Positions 37,546-46,525 of a stretch of 64,000 bases of DNA are shown in pieces. The DNA lies in NCBI RefSeq assembly GCF_013377295.1, contig NZ_CP016180.1:2170001-2234000 (forward strand). Direction: 5' to 3'. The notes below the pieces were generated by a model. It had not been told where the DNA came from, did no database searches, and saw only the letters and a program-made list of their open reading frames with translations. The number at the start of each line of letters is the position of its first letter. Positions within the stretch are counted from its first letter, which is position 1. The DNA comes from Pasteurella skyensis. Its GTDB lineage: Bacteria; Pseudomonadota; Gammaproteobacteria; Enterobacterales; Pasteurellaceae. Position numbers and translations under genes: made by a program.

Positions 37546-37576
37546 AACCCCAAAAGATAGGATAGCTTTTGGGGTA
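37546..37576 (+). terminator. Hairpin after the binding-protein gene
   Basis: Perfect 10-bp arms ACCCCAAAAG and CTTTTGGGGT around a 9-nt loop, with a weak T tail. Such stems often stabilise the upstream binding-protein mRNA or attenuate the operon. An uptake-signal core follows at about 37589. Confidence 0.55.
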
Positions 37577-37646
37577 ATAAATTTTTATAAGCGGTGAGAT
37601 CTTCAACATATTTTACAAAAAAGTAGGTATATTTAAAGGAGTAATT

Positions 37647-38531
37647 ATGTCATTAAAAATTGAAAGTTATGATCCTCGTTTTAAACAATTAGTAGGGAAT
37701 TCCTTTGAATTGGATGAACTTTTTGATCAAGCAATTTGGGCTGAAGGACCTGCATGGAATAAAGATACTCAAACTCTTACTTTTAGTGATGTAAAAGGGA
37801 ATATTATGTATCAATGGAGTGAGAGTAATGGTACGCAAATTTTTCGTCAGCCATCACATTATGCGAATGGGAATACTATTGATTTGAGTGGTAATTTAAT
37901 TACTTGTGAGCATAAACGTAGAGGTGTCAGCCGTACAGATGTTAATGGTTATGTTGAATTATTAATAGATAATTTAGAGGGAAAGAAACTCAATTCTCCA
38001 AATGATGTAGTGGTTAGGTCTGATGGAACCATTTGGTTTACTGATCCACCATATGGAATTTTAAGTGATGAAGAAGGAAAAAAATCTGCAAGTGAAATTA
38101 TTGGGTGCTATGTTTATTGTTTTGATCCAAAAACAAAGGATCTTAATATTGCGACTTTTAATGTAATGCGTCCAAATGGATTAGCTTTTTCTACAGATGA
38201 GAAGCAATTATTTGTAGCTGATATGTCAATTGTAGAGTTTAAAAAAGGAGGCTTGCACCATCTTGTTGCTTTTGACGTTGAAGGAAAGTTTTTAACTAAC
38301 CGACGGAATATTGCTGAAATTAACCCAGGTATTCCTGATGGTTTCTGTATTGATAATCAAGATGTTATCTACTGTAGTTGTGAGAATGGTATTGTTGTAT
38401 TACTTAGTGATGGCACAATTTTAGGACGAATTATTATTGGGAAATGTACTTCAAATATTACTTTTGGAGATAATCAAAAAACACTTTTTATTACTGCCAC
38501 TAATAGTTTGTATCGTTTAAAAATAAACTAA
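37647..38531 (+). CDS. SMP-30/gluconolactonase-family lactonase
   Basis: The 294-residue protein is a six-bladed propeller of the SMP-30 family with the metal ligands in their expected contexts: Glu in 'WAEGPAW', Asn in 'NSPNDVVV', Asp in 'IPDGFCID'. These enzymes open aldono- or similar lactones with a divalent metal. There is no signal peptide, so it is cytosolic. AAGGAG precedes the ATG. Its place between the ABC and TRAP genes suggests it opens an imported lactone before reduction by DlgD; the substrate is inferred only. Confidence 0.83.
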   Translation: MSLKIESYDPRFKQLVGNSFELDELFDQAIWAEGPAWNKDTQTLTFSDVKGNIMYQWSESNGTQIFRQPSHYANGNTIDLSGNLITCEHKRRGVSRTDVNGYVELLIDNLEGKKLNSPNDVVVRSDGTIWFTDPPYGILSDEEGKKSASEIIGCYVYCFDPKTKDLNIATFNVMRPNGLAFSTDEKQLFVADMSIVEFKKGGLHHLVAFDVEGKFLTNRRNIAEINPGIPDGFCIDNQDVIYCSCENGIVVLLSDGTILGRIIIGKCTSNITFGDNQKTLFITATNSLYRLKIN

Positions 38532-38546
38532 TAGAACAAGGGAAGT

Positions 38547-39029
38547 ATGATGAAACGTTATTCAAATTTTGCCACAAAAACCATTGAGATATTGGTTGTT
38601 ACTATTTTGGGAGTAATGGCACTGCTTGTTTTTCTTAATGTCGTACTGCGTTATGGCTTTAACAGTAGTATCAATATTACGGAAGAAGTCTCACGTTACT
38701 TGTTTATTTGGTTAACTTTTCTAGGGGCAATCCTTGCTTTTAATGATAATCAACATGTTAAAGTAACCCTTTTTGTGGATAAGCTGTCACCCATTAAAAA
38801 ACATATTCTTCATTTATTAACTGATGGGTTAATGCTGTTTTGTTGCTATTTGATGTTACTTGGTGCTTGGTCTCAGTTTAAACTTAATCTTAGCAATATG
38901 GCTCCGATTTCTGGTATTCCAACTGGGGTCAATTTCTTTGCGTGTGTAGTTGCAAGTGTTGCTATAGGATTGTTACTTATTATTCGATTGGTTGCCACAT
39001 CAATAGTGTTAATAAGAGGAGAAAAATAA
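38547..39029 (+). CDS. yiaM: TRAP transporter small subunit (YiaM-like, DctQ family)
   Basis: The 160-residue inner-membrane protein has four hydrophobic segments and the DctQ-type motif 'NVVLRYGFNSSINITEEVSRYLFIW' region (read in shorter pieces). With YiaN and YiaO it forms a sodium-driven importer that in E. coli carries 2,3-diketo-L-gulonate. A second ATG three bases downstream is the alternative start. Its TAA overlaps the yiaN ATG by one base. Confidence 0.88.
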   Translation: MMKRYSNFATKTIEILVVTILGVMALLVFLNVVLRYGFNSSINITEEVSRYLFIWLTFLGAILAFNDNQHVKVTLFVDKLSPIKKHILHLLTDGLMLFCCYLMLLGAWSQFKLNLSNMAPISGIPTGVNFFACVVASVAIGLLLIIRLVATSIVLIRGEK

Positions 39030-40306
39030 TGACCGTAATTATTTTCCTTTTAGTCTTACTTGGTGCAATTATTTTAGGCATTCCTGTTGCATTCTCACTT
39101 ATTCTTTGTGGTGTGGCATTAATGCTTCATTTGGATTTATTCGATCCACAAATTCTTGCCCAACAGTTAGTCAGTGGTGCAAATAGCTTTTCATTACTTG
39201 CAATTCCTTTCTTTGTACTTGCAGGAGAAATAATGAATGAAGGAGGGCTATCTAAACGAATTATTGATTTGCCAATGAAATTAGTTGGACATAAACAAGG
39301 TGGATTGGGCTTTGTTGCTATTATGGCAGCGATGATTATGGCAAGTTTATCAGGCTCAGCCGTAGCTGATACAGCAGCCGTGGCAGCAATGTTATTGCCA
39401 ATGATGAAAACGACAGGCTATCCGATGGAGCGTTCTGCTGGTTTAATTGGTACAGCAGGTATTATTGCACCTATTATTCCGCCATCCATTCCTTTTATTA
39501 TTTTTGGTGTCACCAGTGGTGTGTCAATTACTAAGCTCTTTTTAGCAGGTATTTTTCCTGGAATTTTAATGGGAGTTTGTCTGGGAGTATTATGGTGGTG
39601 GCAAGCAAAACACCTGAATTTAATGACTTTTTCTAAGGCGACTAAGCAAGAAATTCGTGATTCATTTAAGAGTAGTATTTGGGCGTTATTACTTCCTGTG
39701 ATCATTATAGGTGGTTTCCGATTAGGTATTTTTACTCCAACAGAAGCAGGTGTTGTTGCTACGTTTTATGCCTTGTTCATTTCTCTTTTTGTTTATCGAG
39801 AATTAAAAGTCTCTCAGCTTTATGGAGTTTTACTCAGTGCTGGAAAAACGACGGCAGTAGTGATGTTTCTTGTTGCAGCTGCACAAGTGACGGGTTGGTT
39901 GATTACTATTGCAGAACTGCCTCAAATGATGACCGAATTACTCGAACCATTATTAGAAACCCCAACAACATTATTAATTGTCATTATGTTAATGGTCTTT
40001 GTGATAGGAATGGTAATGGATTTGACCCCAACCGTGTTAATTCTAACTCCCGTTTTAATGCCATTAGTAGAGGAAGCTGGCATTGATCCTGTGTATTTTG
40101 GAGTGTTATTTATTCTTAACACTTCTATCGGTTTAATTACACCACCTGTAGGCAATGTACTCAATGTCATTACTGGTGTATCTAAACTACCTTTCGATAA
40201 GATGGCAAAAGGAATACTTCCTTATCTATTTATGATGATCATCTTACTGTTTATTTTTATCTTTGTACCTGAACTCATTTTAATCCCGTTTAATTGGATA
40301 AAATAA
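39029..40306 (+). CDS. yiaN: TRAP transporter large permease subunit (YiaN-like, DctM family)
   Basis: From ATG 39029 (overlapping the yiaM stop, TAATG) the product is 425 residues, the length of E. coli YiaN. About 12 hydrophobic segments and the conserved 'SLLAIPFFVLAGEIMN', 'SLSGSAVADTAAVAA' and 'IIAPIIPPSIPFIIFG' are present. It is the ion-coupled translocation channel. Longer upstream starts would lie inside yiaM and are rejected. Confidence 0.93.
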   Translation: MTVIIFLLVLLGAIILGIPVAFSLILCGVALMLHLDLFDPQILAQQLVSGANSFSLLAIPFFVLAGEIMNEGGLSKRIIDLPMKLVGHKQGGLGFVAIMAAMIMASLSGSAVADTAAVAAMLLPMMKTTGYPMERSAGLIGTAGIIAPIIPPSIPFIIFGVTSGVSITKLFLAGIFPGILMGVCLGVLWWWQAKHLNLMTFSKATKQEIRDSFKSSIWALLLPVIIIGGFRLGIFTPTEAGVVATFYALFISLFVYRELKVSQLYGVLLSAGKTTAVVMFLVAAAQVTGWLITIAELPQMMTELLEPLLETPTTLLIVIMLMVFVIGMVMDLTPTVLILTPVLMPLVEEAGIDPVYFGVLFILNTSIGLITPPVGNVLNVITGVSKLPFDKMAKGILPYLFMMIILLFIFIFVPELILIPFNWIK

Positions 40307-40337
40307 GTTGTCTCAAAACTTTATTAAGGAGTTACAA

Positions 40338-41321
40338 ATGAAACATTTAACGTTAAAAGCAATATCAGCAACTGTTATTAGCCTATTTTTAGCTAGCAAT
40401 ACAATGGCAACAACATCACTGCGTTTTGGCTATGAAGCACCTCGTAGTGATACTCAACACATTGCAGCCAAAAAATTTAATAAGTTACTAAAAGAAAAAA
40501 CAAAAGGGGAACTAAAATTGAGCCTTTTCCCTGATAGTACGTTAGGGAATGCACAAACAATGATTTCTGCTGTTCGTGGTGGTACCATTGATTTAGAAAT
40601 GTCAGGTTCACCTAACTTTTCAGGTTTAGAACCTAAATTAAATGTGATTGATATCCCGTTTATTTTCCAGAATCGTGAACATGTTTATAAAGTATTAGAC
40701 GGTGAAATTGGTCAAAAACTTTTAAAATCATTAGAAGATAAAGGCTTAAAAGGTCTCGCTTTTTGGGATGTTGGCTTTAGATCCTTTACCAATTCAAAAC
40801 ATCCAGTCAAAACACCTGATGATATTAAAGGATTAAAAGTACGTACAAACCAGAATCCTATGTATATTCAAGCGTTTTCATTATTAGGAGCAAATCCTGT
40901 TCCAATGCCATTATCAGAGCTTTATACTGCATTAGAAACAAAAGCAGTTGATGCACAAGAACACCCTGTAGGTATTGTATGGTCGGCAAAACTTTATGAA
41001 GTACAAAAATATTTAAGTTTAACTAATCATGGTTATACACCTCTTATTGTTGTAATGAATAAAGCAAAATTTGATGCGCTTTCTCCTGCAGTACAAAAAG
41101 CCTTAGTTGAATCAGCACAAGAGGCAGGGAATTATCAACGTCAGTTGAATGAAAAAAATGAGAAAGACATTATTGCTAAAATGCAGAAGGAAGGTATTGA
41201 AGTACTTGAACAAGTTGATACTAAACCATTTAAAGCAACCATTGAAAAAGAAGTGCGTAAAGCATTTATTGATAAAAATGGCGATGAGTTAGTAAAACAG
41301 ATTGATGCATTAGCGAAATAA
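40338..41321 (+). CDS. yiaO: TRAP transporter substrate-binding protein (YiaO-like, DctP family)
   Basis: ATG 40338 with AAGGAG 6 bases upstream gives 327 residues starting MKHLTLKAISATVISLFLAS, a signal peptide cleaved after 'SNTMA'. The DctP fold is seen with 'FRSFTNSKHPVKTPDDIKG', where Arg binds the ligand's carboxylate, and 'KVRTNQNPMYIQAF'. Periplasmic. It captures a sugar acid, by homology 2,3-diketo-L-gulonate, for YiaMN. Confidence 0.9.
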   Translation: MKHLTLKAISATVISLFLASNTMATTSLRFGYEAPRSDTQHIAAKKFNKLLKEKTKGELKLSLFPDSTLGNAQTMISAVRGGTIDLEMSGSPNFSGLEPKLNVIDIPFIFQNREHVYKVLDGEIGQKLLKSLEDKGLKGLAFWDVGFRSFTNSKHPVKTPDDIKGLKVRTNQNPMYIQAFSLLGANPVPMPLSELYTALETKAVDAQEHPVGIVWSAKLYEVQKYLSLTNHGYTPLIVVMNKAKFDALSPAVQKALVESAQEAGNYQRQLNEKNEKDIIAKMQKEGIEVLEQVDTKPFKATIEKEVRKAFIDKNGDELVKQIDALAK

Positions 41322-41338
41322 AATCGAGTAAACTAAAT

Positions 41339-41392
41339 AAGCGGTTAGATTCTATTTAAAATTTGCAAATTTTTAGTAAAATCTGACCGCTT
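41339..41392. terminator. Inverted uptake-signal pair between yiaO and lyxK
   Basis: AAGCGGTTAGATT (41339-41351) pairs with AATCTGACCGCTT (41380-41392) over 13 bp with one mismatch. A partial terminator inside the operon is possible. Confidence 0.65.
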
Positions 41393-41417
41393 AGTAAGCA
41401 AGTATTAAGGGTATATA

Positions 41418-42869
41418 ATGAGTTACTATTTGGGAATTGATTGTGGTGGCACTTTTATTAAAGCCTCTCTATTTGATAAAAACTTAAATATGTACAGCTG
41501 TGTTCGTGAAAATGTTGCTGTGCTTAGTGAAAAAGAGGGCTATGCAGAGCGAGATATGGTATCACTCTGGGAAAGTTGTGCAAATGTGATAAAACAAGTA
41601 ATTAACACATCTCAAATTGATTCGACTAAAATTAAAGGTGTAGGCCTTTCAGCACAAGGAAAAGGCGCTTTTTTACTTGATAAACATAATCAGCCACTAG
41701 GAAGAGCTATTCTCTCTTCTGATCAACGGGCTTTAGATATTGTTAAACAATGGCAAAAAGAAGGTATTCCACAACAACTCTATCCTATTACCCGTCAAAC
41801 ATTATGGACAGGACACCCTGTTTCCATTCTTCGTTGGATTAAAGAGAATGAGCCAAAGCGATATCATCAAATTGGTAGTCTGTTGATGTCTCACGATTAT
41901 CTTCGCTTTTGCTTAACTGACCAACTTTATTGCGAAGAAACGAATATCTCAGAATCTAATTTGTATAATATGAACACAGGAACTTATGATCCTGAGTTAG
42001 CACAATTACTGGGTATTCCTGAAATTATCAATGCATTACCTCCTATTATTGCTTCAAACCAACAAGCAGGAACTGTTACAGAGAAAGCCTCTCAACAAAC
42101 TGGACTTGCGGTTGGAACTCCTGTTGTAGGTGGCTTGTTTGATGTTGTCTCAACGGCATTATGTGCAAATTTGAATGATGAAACAACGCTAAATGTGGTA
42201 TTAGGCACGTGGTCTGTGGTGAGCGGTATTACTTCTCATATTGATAACTCACAGAGTTCACCTTTTGTCTATGGACGTTATGCAGATCATCAGTCTTTTA
42301 TTGTACACGAAGCAAGTCCTACTTCTGCAGGAAATTTAGAGTGGTTTACACAGCAATGGAGCAATCTTAGCTATGAGGATATAAATGCAGGTATTGCTAC
42401 GTTAGCACCAGCAAGCAGTTCGGTATTGTTTATTCCTTTTCTGTATGGTTCAAATACAGGGCTTGGAATGAAAGCAGGGTTTTATGGTATACAATCTTAT
42501 CATACCCAATTTCATCTTTTGCAAAGCATCTATGAAGGCGTATTATTTAGTTTAATGCATCATTTAGAAAAGATGTTACAACGTTTTCCAAATGTGACTG
42601 TTTTAAGAGTAACGGGAGGTCCTACTAAATCAGATATTTGGATGCAAATGTTAGCAGATTTAACAGGAATAACCTTAGAAATTCCTCAAATTGAAGAGAC
42701 GGGTTGTTTAGGTGCTGCTGTAATGGCAATGCAGCAGGGATCTTGTTTAAAAAGCATAGTGTCAGAATTAAAAATAGTGAGACCAAATCTCGATAATTTA
42801 GATGCTTACCAACAAAAATATCAACAATACAAAAAGTTAGTAAAAAAGTTACAAGATTTGAATAAATAA
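41418..42869 (+). CDS. lyxK: FGGY-family sugar kinase, L-xylulose/3-keto-L-gulonate kinase (LyxK-like)
   Basis: The 483-residue protein matches LyxK (YiaP, 498 in E. coli): 'LGIDCGGTFIKASLFD' phosphate loop, 'GVGLSAQGKGAFLLDKH', 'QTLWTGHPVS' and 'LRVTGGPTKSDIWMQMLAD' with the FGGY signature region. It phosphorylates a ketose, in the yia pathway 3-keto-L-gulonate, using ATP. Last gene of the island. The downstream aldolase-type genes sgbH/U/E that complete the E. coli pathway are absent here. Confidence 0.9.
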   Translation: MSYYLGIDCGGTFIKASLFDKNLNMYSCVRENVAVLSEKEGYAERDMVSLWESCANVIKQVINTSQIDSTKIKGVGLSAQGKGAFLLDKHNQPLGRAILSSDQRALDIVKQWQKEGIPQQLYPITRQTLWTGHPVSILRWIKENEPKRYHQIGSLLMSHDYLRFCLTDQLYCEETNISESNLYNMNTGTYDPELAQLLGIPEIINALPPIIASNQQAGTVTEKASQQTGLAVGTPVVGGLFDVVSTALCANLNDETTLNVVLGTWSVVSGITSHIDNSQSSPFVYGRYADHQSFIVHEASPTSAGNLEWFTQQWSNLSYEDINAGIATLAPASSSVLFIPFLYGSNTGLGMKAGFYGIQSYHTQFHLLQSIYEGVLFSLMHHLEKMLQRFPNVTVLRVTGGPTKSDIWMQMLADLTGITLEIPQIEETGCLGAAVMAMQQGSCLKSIVSELKIVRPNLDNLDAYQQKYQQYKKLVKKLQDLNK

Positions 42870-42871
42870 AA

Positions 42872-42926
42872 AAGTAAGCGATAAGTACTTAAAATTTGCA
42901 AAAAAATGACAAGATCTTACCGCTTA
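42872..42926. repeat. Right copy of the 55-bp direct repeat flanking the yia-type island
   Basis: Same orientation as 31633-31687 and 52/55 identical. It lies between convergent lyxK and comEA and probably acts as their common terminator. Confidence 0.85.
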
Positions 42927-42934
42927 ATAGAGCG

Positions 42935-43282
42935 TTAATTAATTAAAATTCGTTCTCTATTTTTTTCTAATGTAACTTTGCCAATGCCTGAAACATCAGT
43001 AATTTGATCTACGGTGAGAAATTTACCGTGTTTTTGTCTATGTTCAACGATGGTTTGTGCTTTTTTTACGCCAATGCCCACTAATTTATCTTTCAATTCA
43101 GAAGCGGTAGCAGTATTGATGTTGACTGTGTTTATGTGACTTTTTACTTTCACTTTTTGAGTCGTTAAAGTGGTATTAGTTTTGGTTGATTGTGATGTTT
43201 TTGTTGGGATATCTTTAGCCATAACAGCTGTTGCAAATAACCCTAAAAGTACACCTAATCCACAATTCTTTAAAAATGTCAT
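42935..43282 (-). CDS. comEA: Competence DNA-binding protein ComEA (ComE1)
   Basis: ATG 43282 with AAGGA 7 bases upstream gives 115 residues: a signal peptide ('GVLLGLFATAVMA'), a Thr/Lys-rich linker and a helix-hairpin-helix pair ('VNINTATASELKDKLVGIG', 'ITDVSGIGKVTLEK'). ComEA binds incoming double-stranded DNA in the periplasm and ratchets it inward. A longer in-frame start would mask the signal peptide. A CRP-S-like site lies at 43360-43381. Confidence 0.9.
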   Translation of the reverse strand: MTFLKNCGLGVLLGLFATAVMAKDIPTKTSQSTKTNTTLTTQKVKVKSHINTVNINTATASELKDKLVGIGVKKAQTIVEHRQKHGKFLTVDQITDVSGIGKVTLEKNRERILIN

Positions 43283-43359
43283 ACATATTTCCTTGTTTTG
43301 AGTAAATGGAAGAAGCACTTTATGAGAATGTATGCTGTTATTCAATTATGGCTCGTTAT

Positions 43360-43381
43360 TTTTACGATCTTGATCGAAAAA
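43360..43381 (-). promoter_or_regulatory. CRP-S-like competence site upstream of comEA
   Basis: On the minus strand TTCGA, six bases, TCGTA (plus coordinates 43363-43378), each half one base from TGCGA-N6-TCGCA, with T/A-rich flanks. Its centre is about 58 bp before a start point predicted from CATAAA at 43319-43324. Confidence 0.5.
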
Positions 43382-43409
43382 TGAATTTTTAATCCTTTTT
43401 TTTAAAAAT

Positions 43410-43438
43410 TTGTCAAAAAAAATTATTGATTGTAAGAT
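43410..43438 (+). promoter_or_regulatory. Candidate promoter of oapA
   Basis: TTGTCA (43410-43415), 17 bp, TAAGAT (43433-43438). Confidence 0.5.
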
Positions 43439-43513
43439 AAAAGTACGTGATGATTAGGCAGAAATCCTTTAAACTATGGTAATCTGCTTTATGATTTAGC
43501 AACGAGGTGTAAT

Positions 43514-44449
43514 ATGTCAGATAACAATATTCGTAATGAACAAGAATTAGAAAATATGAAAAATTTAGAAAACTCAGTTAATGAAGAGTCTAAATCGCTA
43601 TTCACTGATTCTAAACCACCATTTTCTATTAATCACTCAAACGGTTCAGATACAGATTCTTTTGCAGAGTCGGTGAGTGACGATGTATCATTACATCAAG
43701 TTGAAATGCCTTTTGAACCTCAAGAGTTAGATTCTAAATTACAATCAGATCTGCCTCCTATTGCGGCAAATTTAAATACTAGTGCTAACGTAGATGCTTC
43801 CGAACGTGTTGTTTCTGCGTCCTCAAGCTCTTATAAAGAAAAAATATCACAATTAGCAAAATATAAACGTTTTTTTATAGCTCTTTTAGTCATATTATTG
43901 CTACTTGTGCTATTTTGGGCTTTAAAGCCAAATACACCTAAGACAGTAGAGGAATTAGATCAGCAAGGAAATATACCAATCAATTTTCGTCCTATTGATG
44001 AAGATGAAGCGAGGTTAGCTGAGCAGAATATAGAAATATTGAAATCACAGGATCAGGTTGATAATGATAGACAATCTACTGATGTGATTGAAACTCGTAT
44101 CCAGATGGTGGAAGATGATAATACGCCTTCTGAGGAAGTACAAGTTCAAGCAATATTAAAAGCTCAGCAAGAAAGAATTGTTAAACCAAATAAAAATACA
44201 GCCACAATTAAGCATTTAACAATGAAAAGAGGTGTTTCATTAATGCAACTCTTCCGTGATCATCACATTAATATTGTGGATCTCACTAGGATGACAAAAG
44301 TAACAGGTGCAAAAAAAGTATTTAGACACTTAAATGTGGGAGATAAAGTTGTCGTTCATTTAAATAGTAAAGGTCGTGTAGCGACAATGGATATTAAAGG
44401 TGGGCAATTTGTTCGTCAGTCAAACGGTACTTATATTTATAAAAAATAA
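43514..44449 (+). CDS. oapA: Opacity-associated protein A (OapA family)
   Basis: The 311-residue protein has a long polar N-terminal region rich in Ser/Glu/Asp (1-118), one membrane helix (about 120-137), a linker, and a C-terminal OapA/LysM-like domain (about 226-311, 'MKRGVSLMQLFRDHHINIVDL' and 'FRHLNVGDKVVVHLNSKG'). In H. influenzae OapA affects colony opacity and adherence. Topology puts the LysM-like end in the periplasm, where it may bind cell-wall glycan. It is shorter than HI OapA (431), and no oapB follows. Confidence 0.75.
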   Translation: MSDNNIRNEQELENMKNLENSVNEESKSLFTDSKPPFSINHSNGSDTDSFAESVSDDVSLHQVEMPFEPQELDSKLQSDLPPIAANLNTSANVDASERVVSASSSSYKEKISQLAKYKRFFIALLVILLLLVLFWALKPNTPKTVEELDQQGNIPINFRPIDEDEARLAEQNIEILKSQDQVDNDRQSTDVIETRIQMVEDDNTPSEEVQVQAILKAQQERIVKPNKNTATIKHLTMKRGVSLMQLFRDHHINIVDLTRMTKVTGAKKVFRHLNVGDKVVVHLNSKGRVATMDIKGGQFVRQSNGTYIYKK

Positions 44450-44504
44450 TTTCAAATCAATGATGTAAGTGGTAACTTGCATCATTATCTTACAATGGGG
44501 CATT

Positions 44505-45542
44505 ATGAATATTCTGATTATTGGACCTTCTTGGGTGGGGGATATGATGATGTCCCACTCGTTATATCAGCAACTGAAAAAAAACTATCCAAGTAGTGAT
44601 ATTGATGTGATGGCACCTGATTGGTGCCGTCCGTTACTTTCTCGTATGCCAGAGGTGCGAAAGGCAATTACAATGCCTCTTGGACACGGTGCATTTGAGT
44701 TACGTAAGCGGTATGATTTAGGTAAAAATTTGCAAAATCACTATGATATGGCCATTATATTACCAAATTCATTAAAATCAGCTTTTATCCCTTTGTTTGC
44801 AAAAATCCCTGTGAGGAGAGGTTGGAAAGGTGAAATGCGTTATGGCTTTTTAAATGATTTGCGTAGCAATAAAAATGATTATCCGATGATGGTGCAACGC
44901 TATGTTGCATTGGCGTATGAAAAAGATCGCATTCCACAAGCAGAGTCATTGGTTATCGCTAATCCTTATTTAACCGTGCAAAAAGAGCAAGTTGAGCAAA
45001 CACTCACTCAATTTAAAAAGCAATTTGAATATGCGGACAATCGCATTTTGATTGGTTTTTGTCCTGGTGCAGAGTTTGGACCTGCAAAACGTTGGCCTCA
45101 TTATCATTATGCAAAATTAGCTAACTATTTGATTAAAAAAGGGTATGGGGTTGCTCTCTTTGGTTCAGCTAAGGACAATGAGGTCGGTGAGCAAATTTGT
45201 CATACTTTGCCAGAGGAATTGCAACGTTACTGTATTAATCTTGCAGGACAAACAAACCTAAACCAAGCTGTTGATTTAATTTCAATCTGTTGTGCTGTTG
45301 TGAGTAATGACTCGGGTTTAATGCATATAGCGGCAGCATTGGATAAACCATTAGTGGCATTGTATGGCCCAACGAGTCCCCAATATACCCCTCCACTCTC
45401 AGATAAGTCAGTGATTATTCGTCTAATTGACGGGGGGTTAATTAAAATCCGTAAAGGTGAAGCAGAGGAAGGTTATCATCAAAGTTTAATTGATATTCAG
45501 CCAGAGCAAGTGTTGGGTGAATTAGAGAAGTTATTAGACTAA
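44505..45542 (+). CDS. waaF: ADP-heptose:LPS heptosyltransferase II
   Basis: ATG 44505, after GGGG, gives 345 residues beginning MNILIIGPSWVGDMMMSHSL, the conserved WaaF N-terminus; an earlier in-frame start is rejected. GT9 motifs 'FCPGAEFGPAKRWP' and 'VVSNDSGLMHIAAALDKP' bind ADP-heptose. It adds the second inner-core heptose. An uptake signal is encoded inside the gene (44706-44736). The stop overlaps the waaC start (TAATG). Confidence 0.95.
   Translation: MNILIIGPSWVGDMMMSHSLYQQLKKNYPSSDIDVMAPDWCRPLLSRMPEVRKAITMPLGHGAFELRKRYDLGKNLQNHYDMAIILPNSLKSAFIPLFAKIPVRRGWKGEMRYGFLNDLRSNKNDYPMMVQRYVALAYEKDRIPQAESLVIANPYLTVQKEQVEQTLTQFKKQFEYADNRILIGFCPGAEFGPAKRWPHYHYAKLANYLIKKGYGVALFGSAKDNEVGEQICHTLPEELQRYCINLAGQTNLNQAVDLISICCAVVSNDSGLMHIAAALDKPLVALYGPTSPQYTPPLSDKSVIIRLIDGGLIKIRKGEAEEGYHQSLIDIQPEQVLGELEKLLD
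44706..44736 (+). repeat. Uptake signal sequence inside waaF
   Basis: AAGCGGT core and AAATTTGCAAAA block, read through as coding sequence. Confidence 0.8.
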
Positions 45543-46525
45543 TGAAAGTTTGTGTTGTAAAAACCTCATCAATGGGCGATGTTATTCATACATTGCCTGC
45601 ATTAACTGATGCTCAAAAAGCAATACCTGATTTACACATTGATTGGGTGGTGGAGCAAGGGTTTTCAGAAATTCCACTGTGGCATAGTGCTGTTAATCAA
45701 GTGATTGAAGTCAAAATTCGTGATTGGCGGAAGAGATTGCTACAGCCTCAAATGTGGCAAGAGTGGCAAAGGTATAAAAACCAGTTACAGGCAACGCAGT
45801 ACGATGCGATTATTGATGCTCAAGGTCTGTTGAAAAGTAGCGTGTTAGTTACTCGTTTAGCAAATGGCAGAAGATTTGGTTATGATAAAAAAAGTGCTAA
45901 AGAAGGGCTAAGTAGCTTATTTTATAATGAAAAATTTTCAATTGATTACCAACAACACGCTGTAGAACGAATTCGTCAACTTTTTGCTAAAAGTTTGAAT
46001 TATCCTGTGCCACAACAGAGAGGAGATTATGGGATAGCGGGTAGATTAATGCAAAAATTTGCAAATTTTTCACAAGATCGTACCGCTTCCTCACTGCCTT
46101 ATATTATCGCTATCCACTCAACAACTCGTGATAATAAACATTGGTTAGAAAGTTATTGGGTTGAAATCATTAAACAGATTTGTTCACAAAATATTGAGGT
46201 GCATCTTCCTTGGGGTAATCCAGAAGAAAAGTTACGAGCAGAGCGTTTAGCAACCATTTCATCATTGGTGAAAGTATTACCTAAGTGGTCATTAACCGAA
46301 TTAGCAACGCATATTGCCTATAGCAAAGCGGTTATTTCAGTAGATACAGGATTAAGCCATTTAACCGCTTCACTGGATAAATTGAGTGTTGTATTATATG
46401 GCACAACAGATCCTAAATTAATTGGTACTTATGGGAAAAACCAACACCATTTATATGCTAATTCAATGGCAAAAATTACACCATCACAAGTTTTAGAGAC
46501 ACTGAGAGCAAATAATGGGATTTAA
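45542..46525 (+). CDS. waaC: LPS heptosyltransferase I
   Basis: The 327-residue GT9 enzyme adds the first heptose to Kdo. Signatures are '[19 protein letters not shown]' at the N-terminus, '[11 protein letters not shown]' and '[17 protein letters not shown]'. It begins on the waaF stop and overlaps ubiB by 11 bases, so waaF-waaC-ubiB are coupled. An inverted-orientation uptake signal is encoded at 46053-46087. Confidence 0.95.
   Translation: MKVCVVKTSSMGDVIHTLPALTDAQKAIPDLHIDWVVEQGFSEIPLWHSAVNQVIEVKIRDWRKRLLQPQMWQEWQRYKNQLQATQYDAIIDAQGLLKSSVLVTRLANGRRFGYDKKSAKEGLSSLFYNEKFSIDYQQHAVERIRQLFAKSLNYPVPQQRGDYGIAGRLMQKFANFSQDRTASSLPYIIAIHSTTRDNKHWLESYWVEIIKQICSQNIEVHLPWGNPEEKLRAERLATISSLVKVLPKWSLTELATHIAYSKAVISVDTGLSHLTASLDKLSVVLYGTTDPKLIGTYGKNQHHLYANSMAKITPSQVLETLRANNGI
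46053..46087 (-). repeat. Uptake signal sequence inside waaC
   Basis: Minus-strand AAGCGGTACGATC core with AAATTTGCAAAT block, within coding sequence. Confidence 0.8.

Noticed and set aside
38942-39028. Upstream extension of yiaN within yiaM
   Set aside because: ATG 39029 overlaps the yiaM stop and gives exactly the YiaN length.
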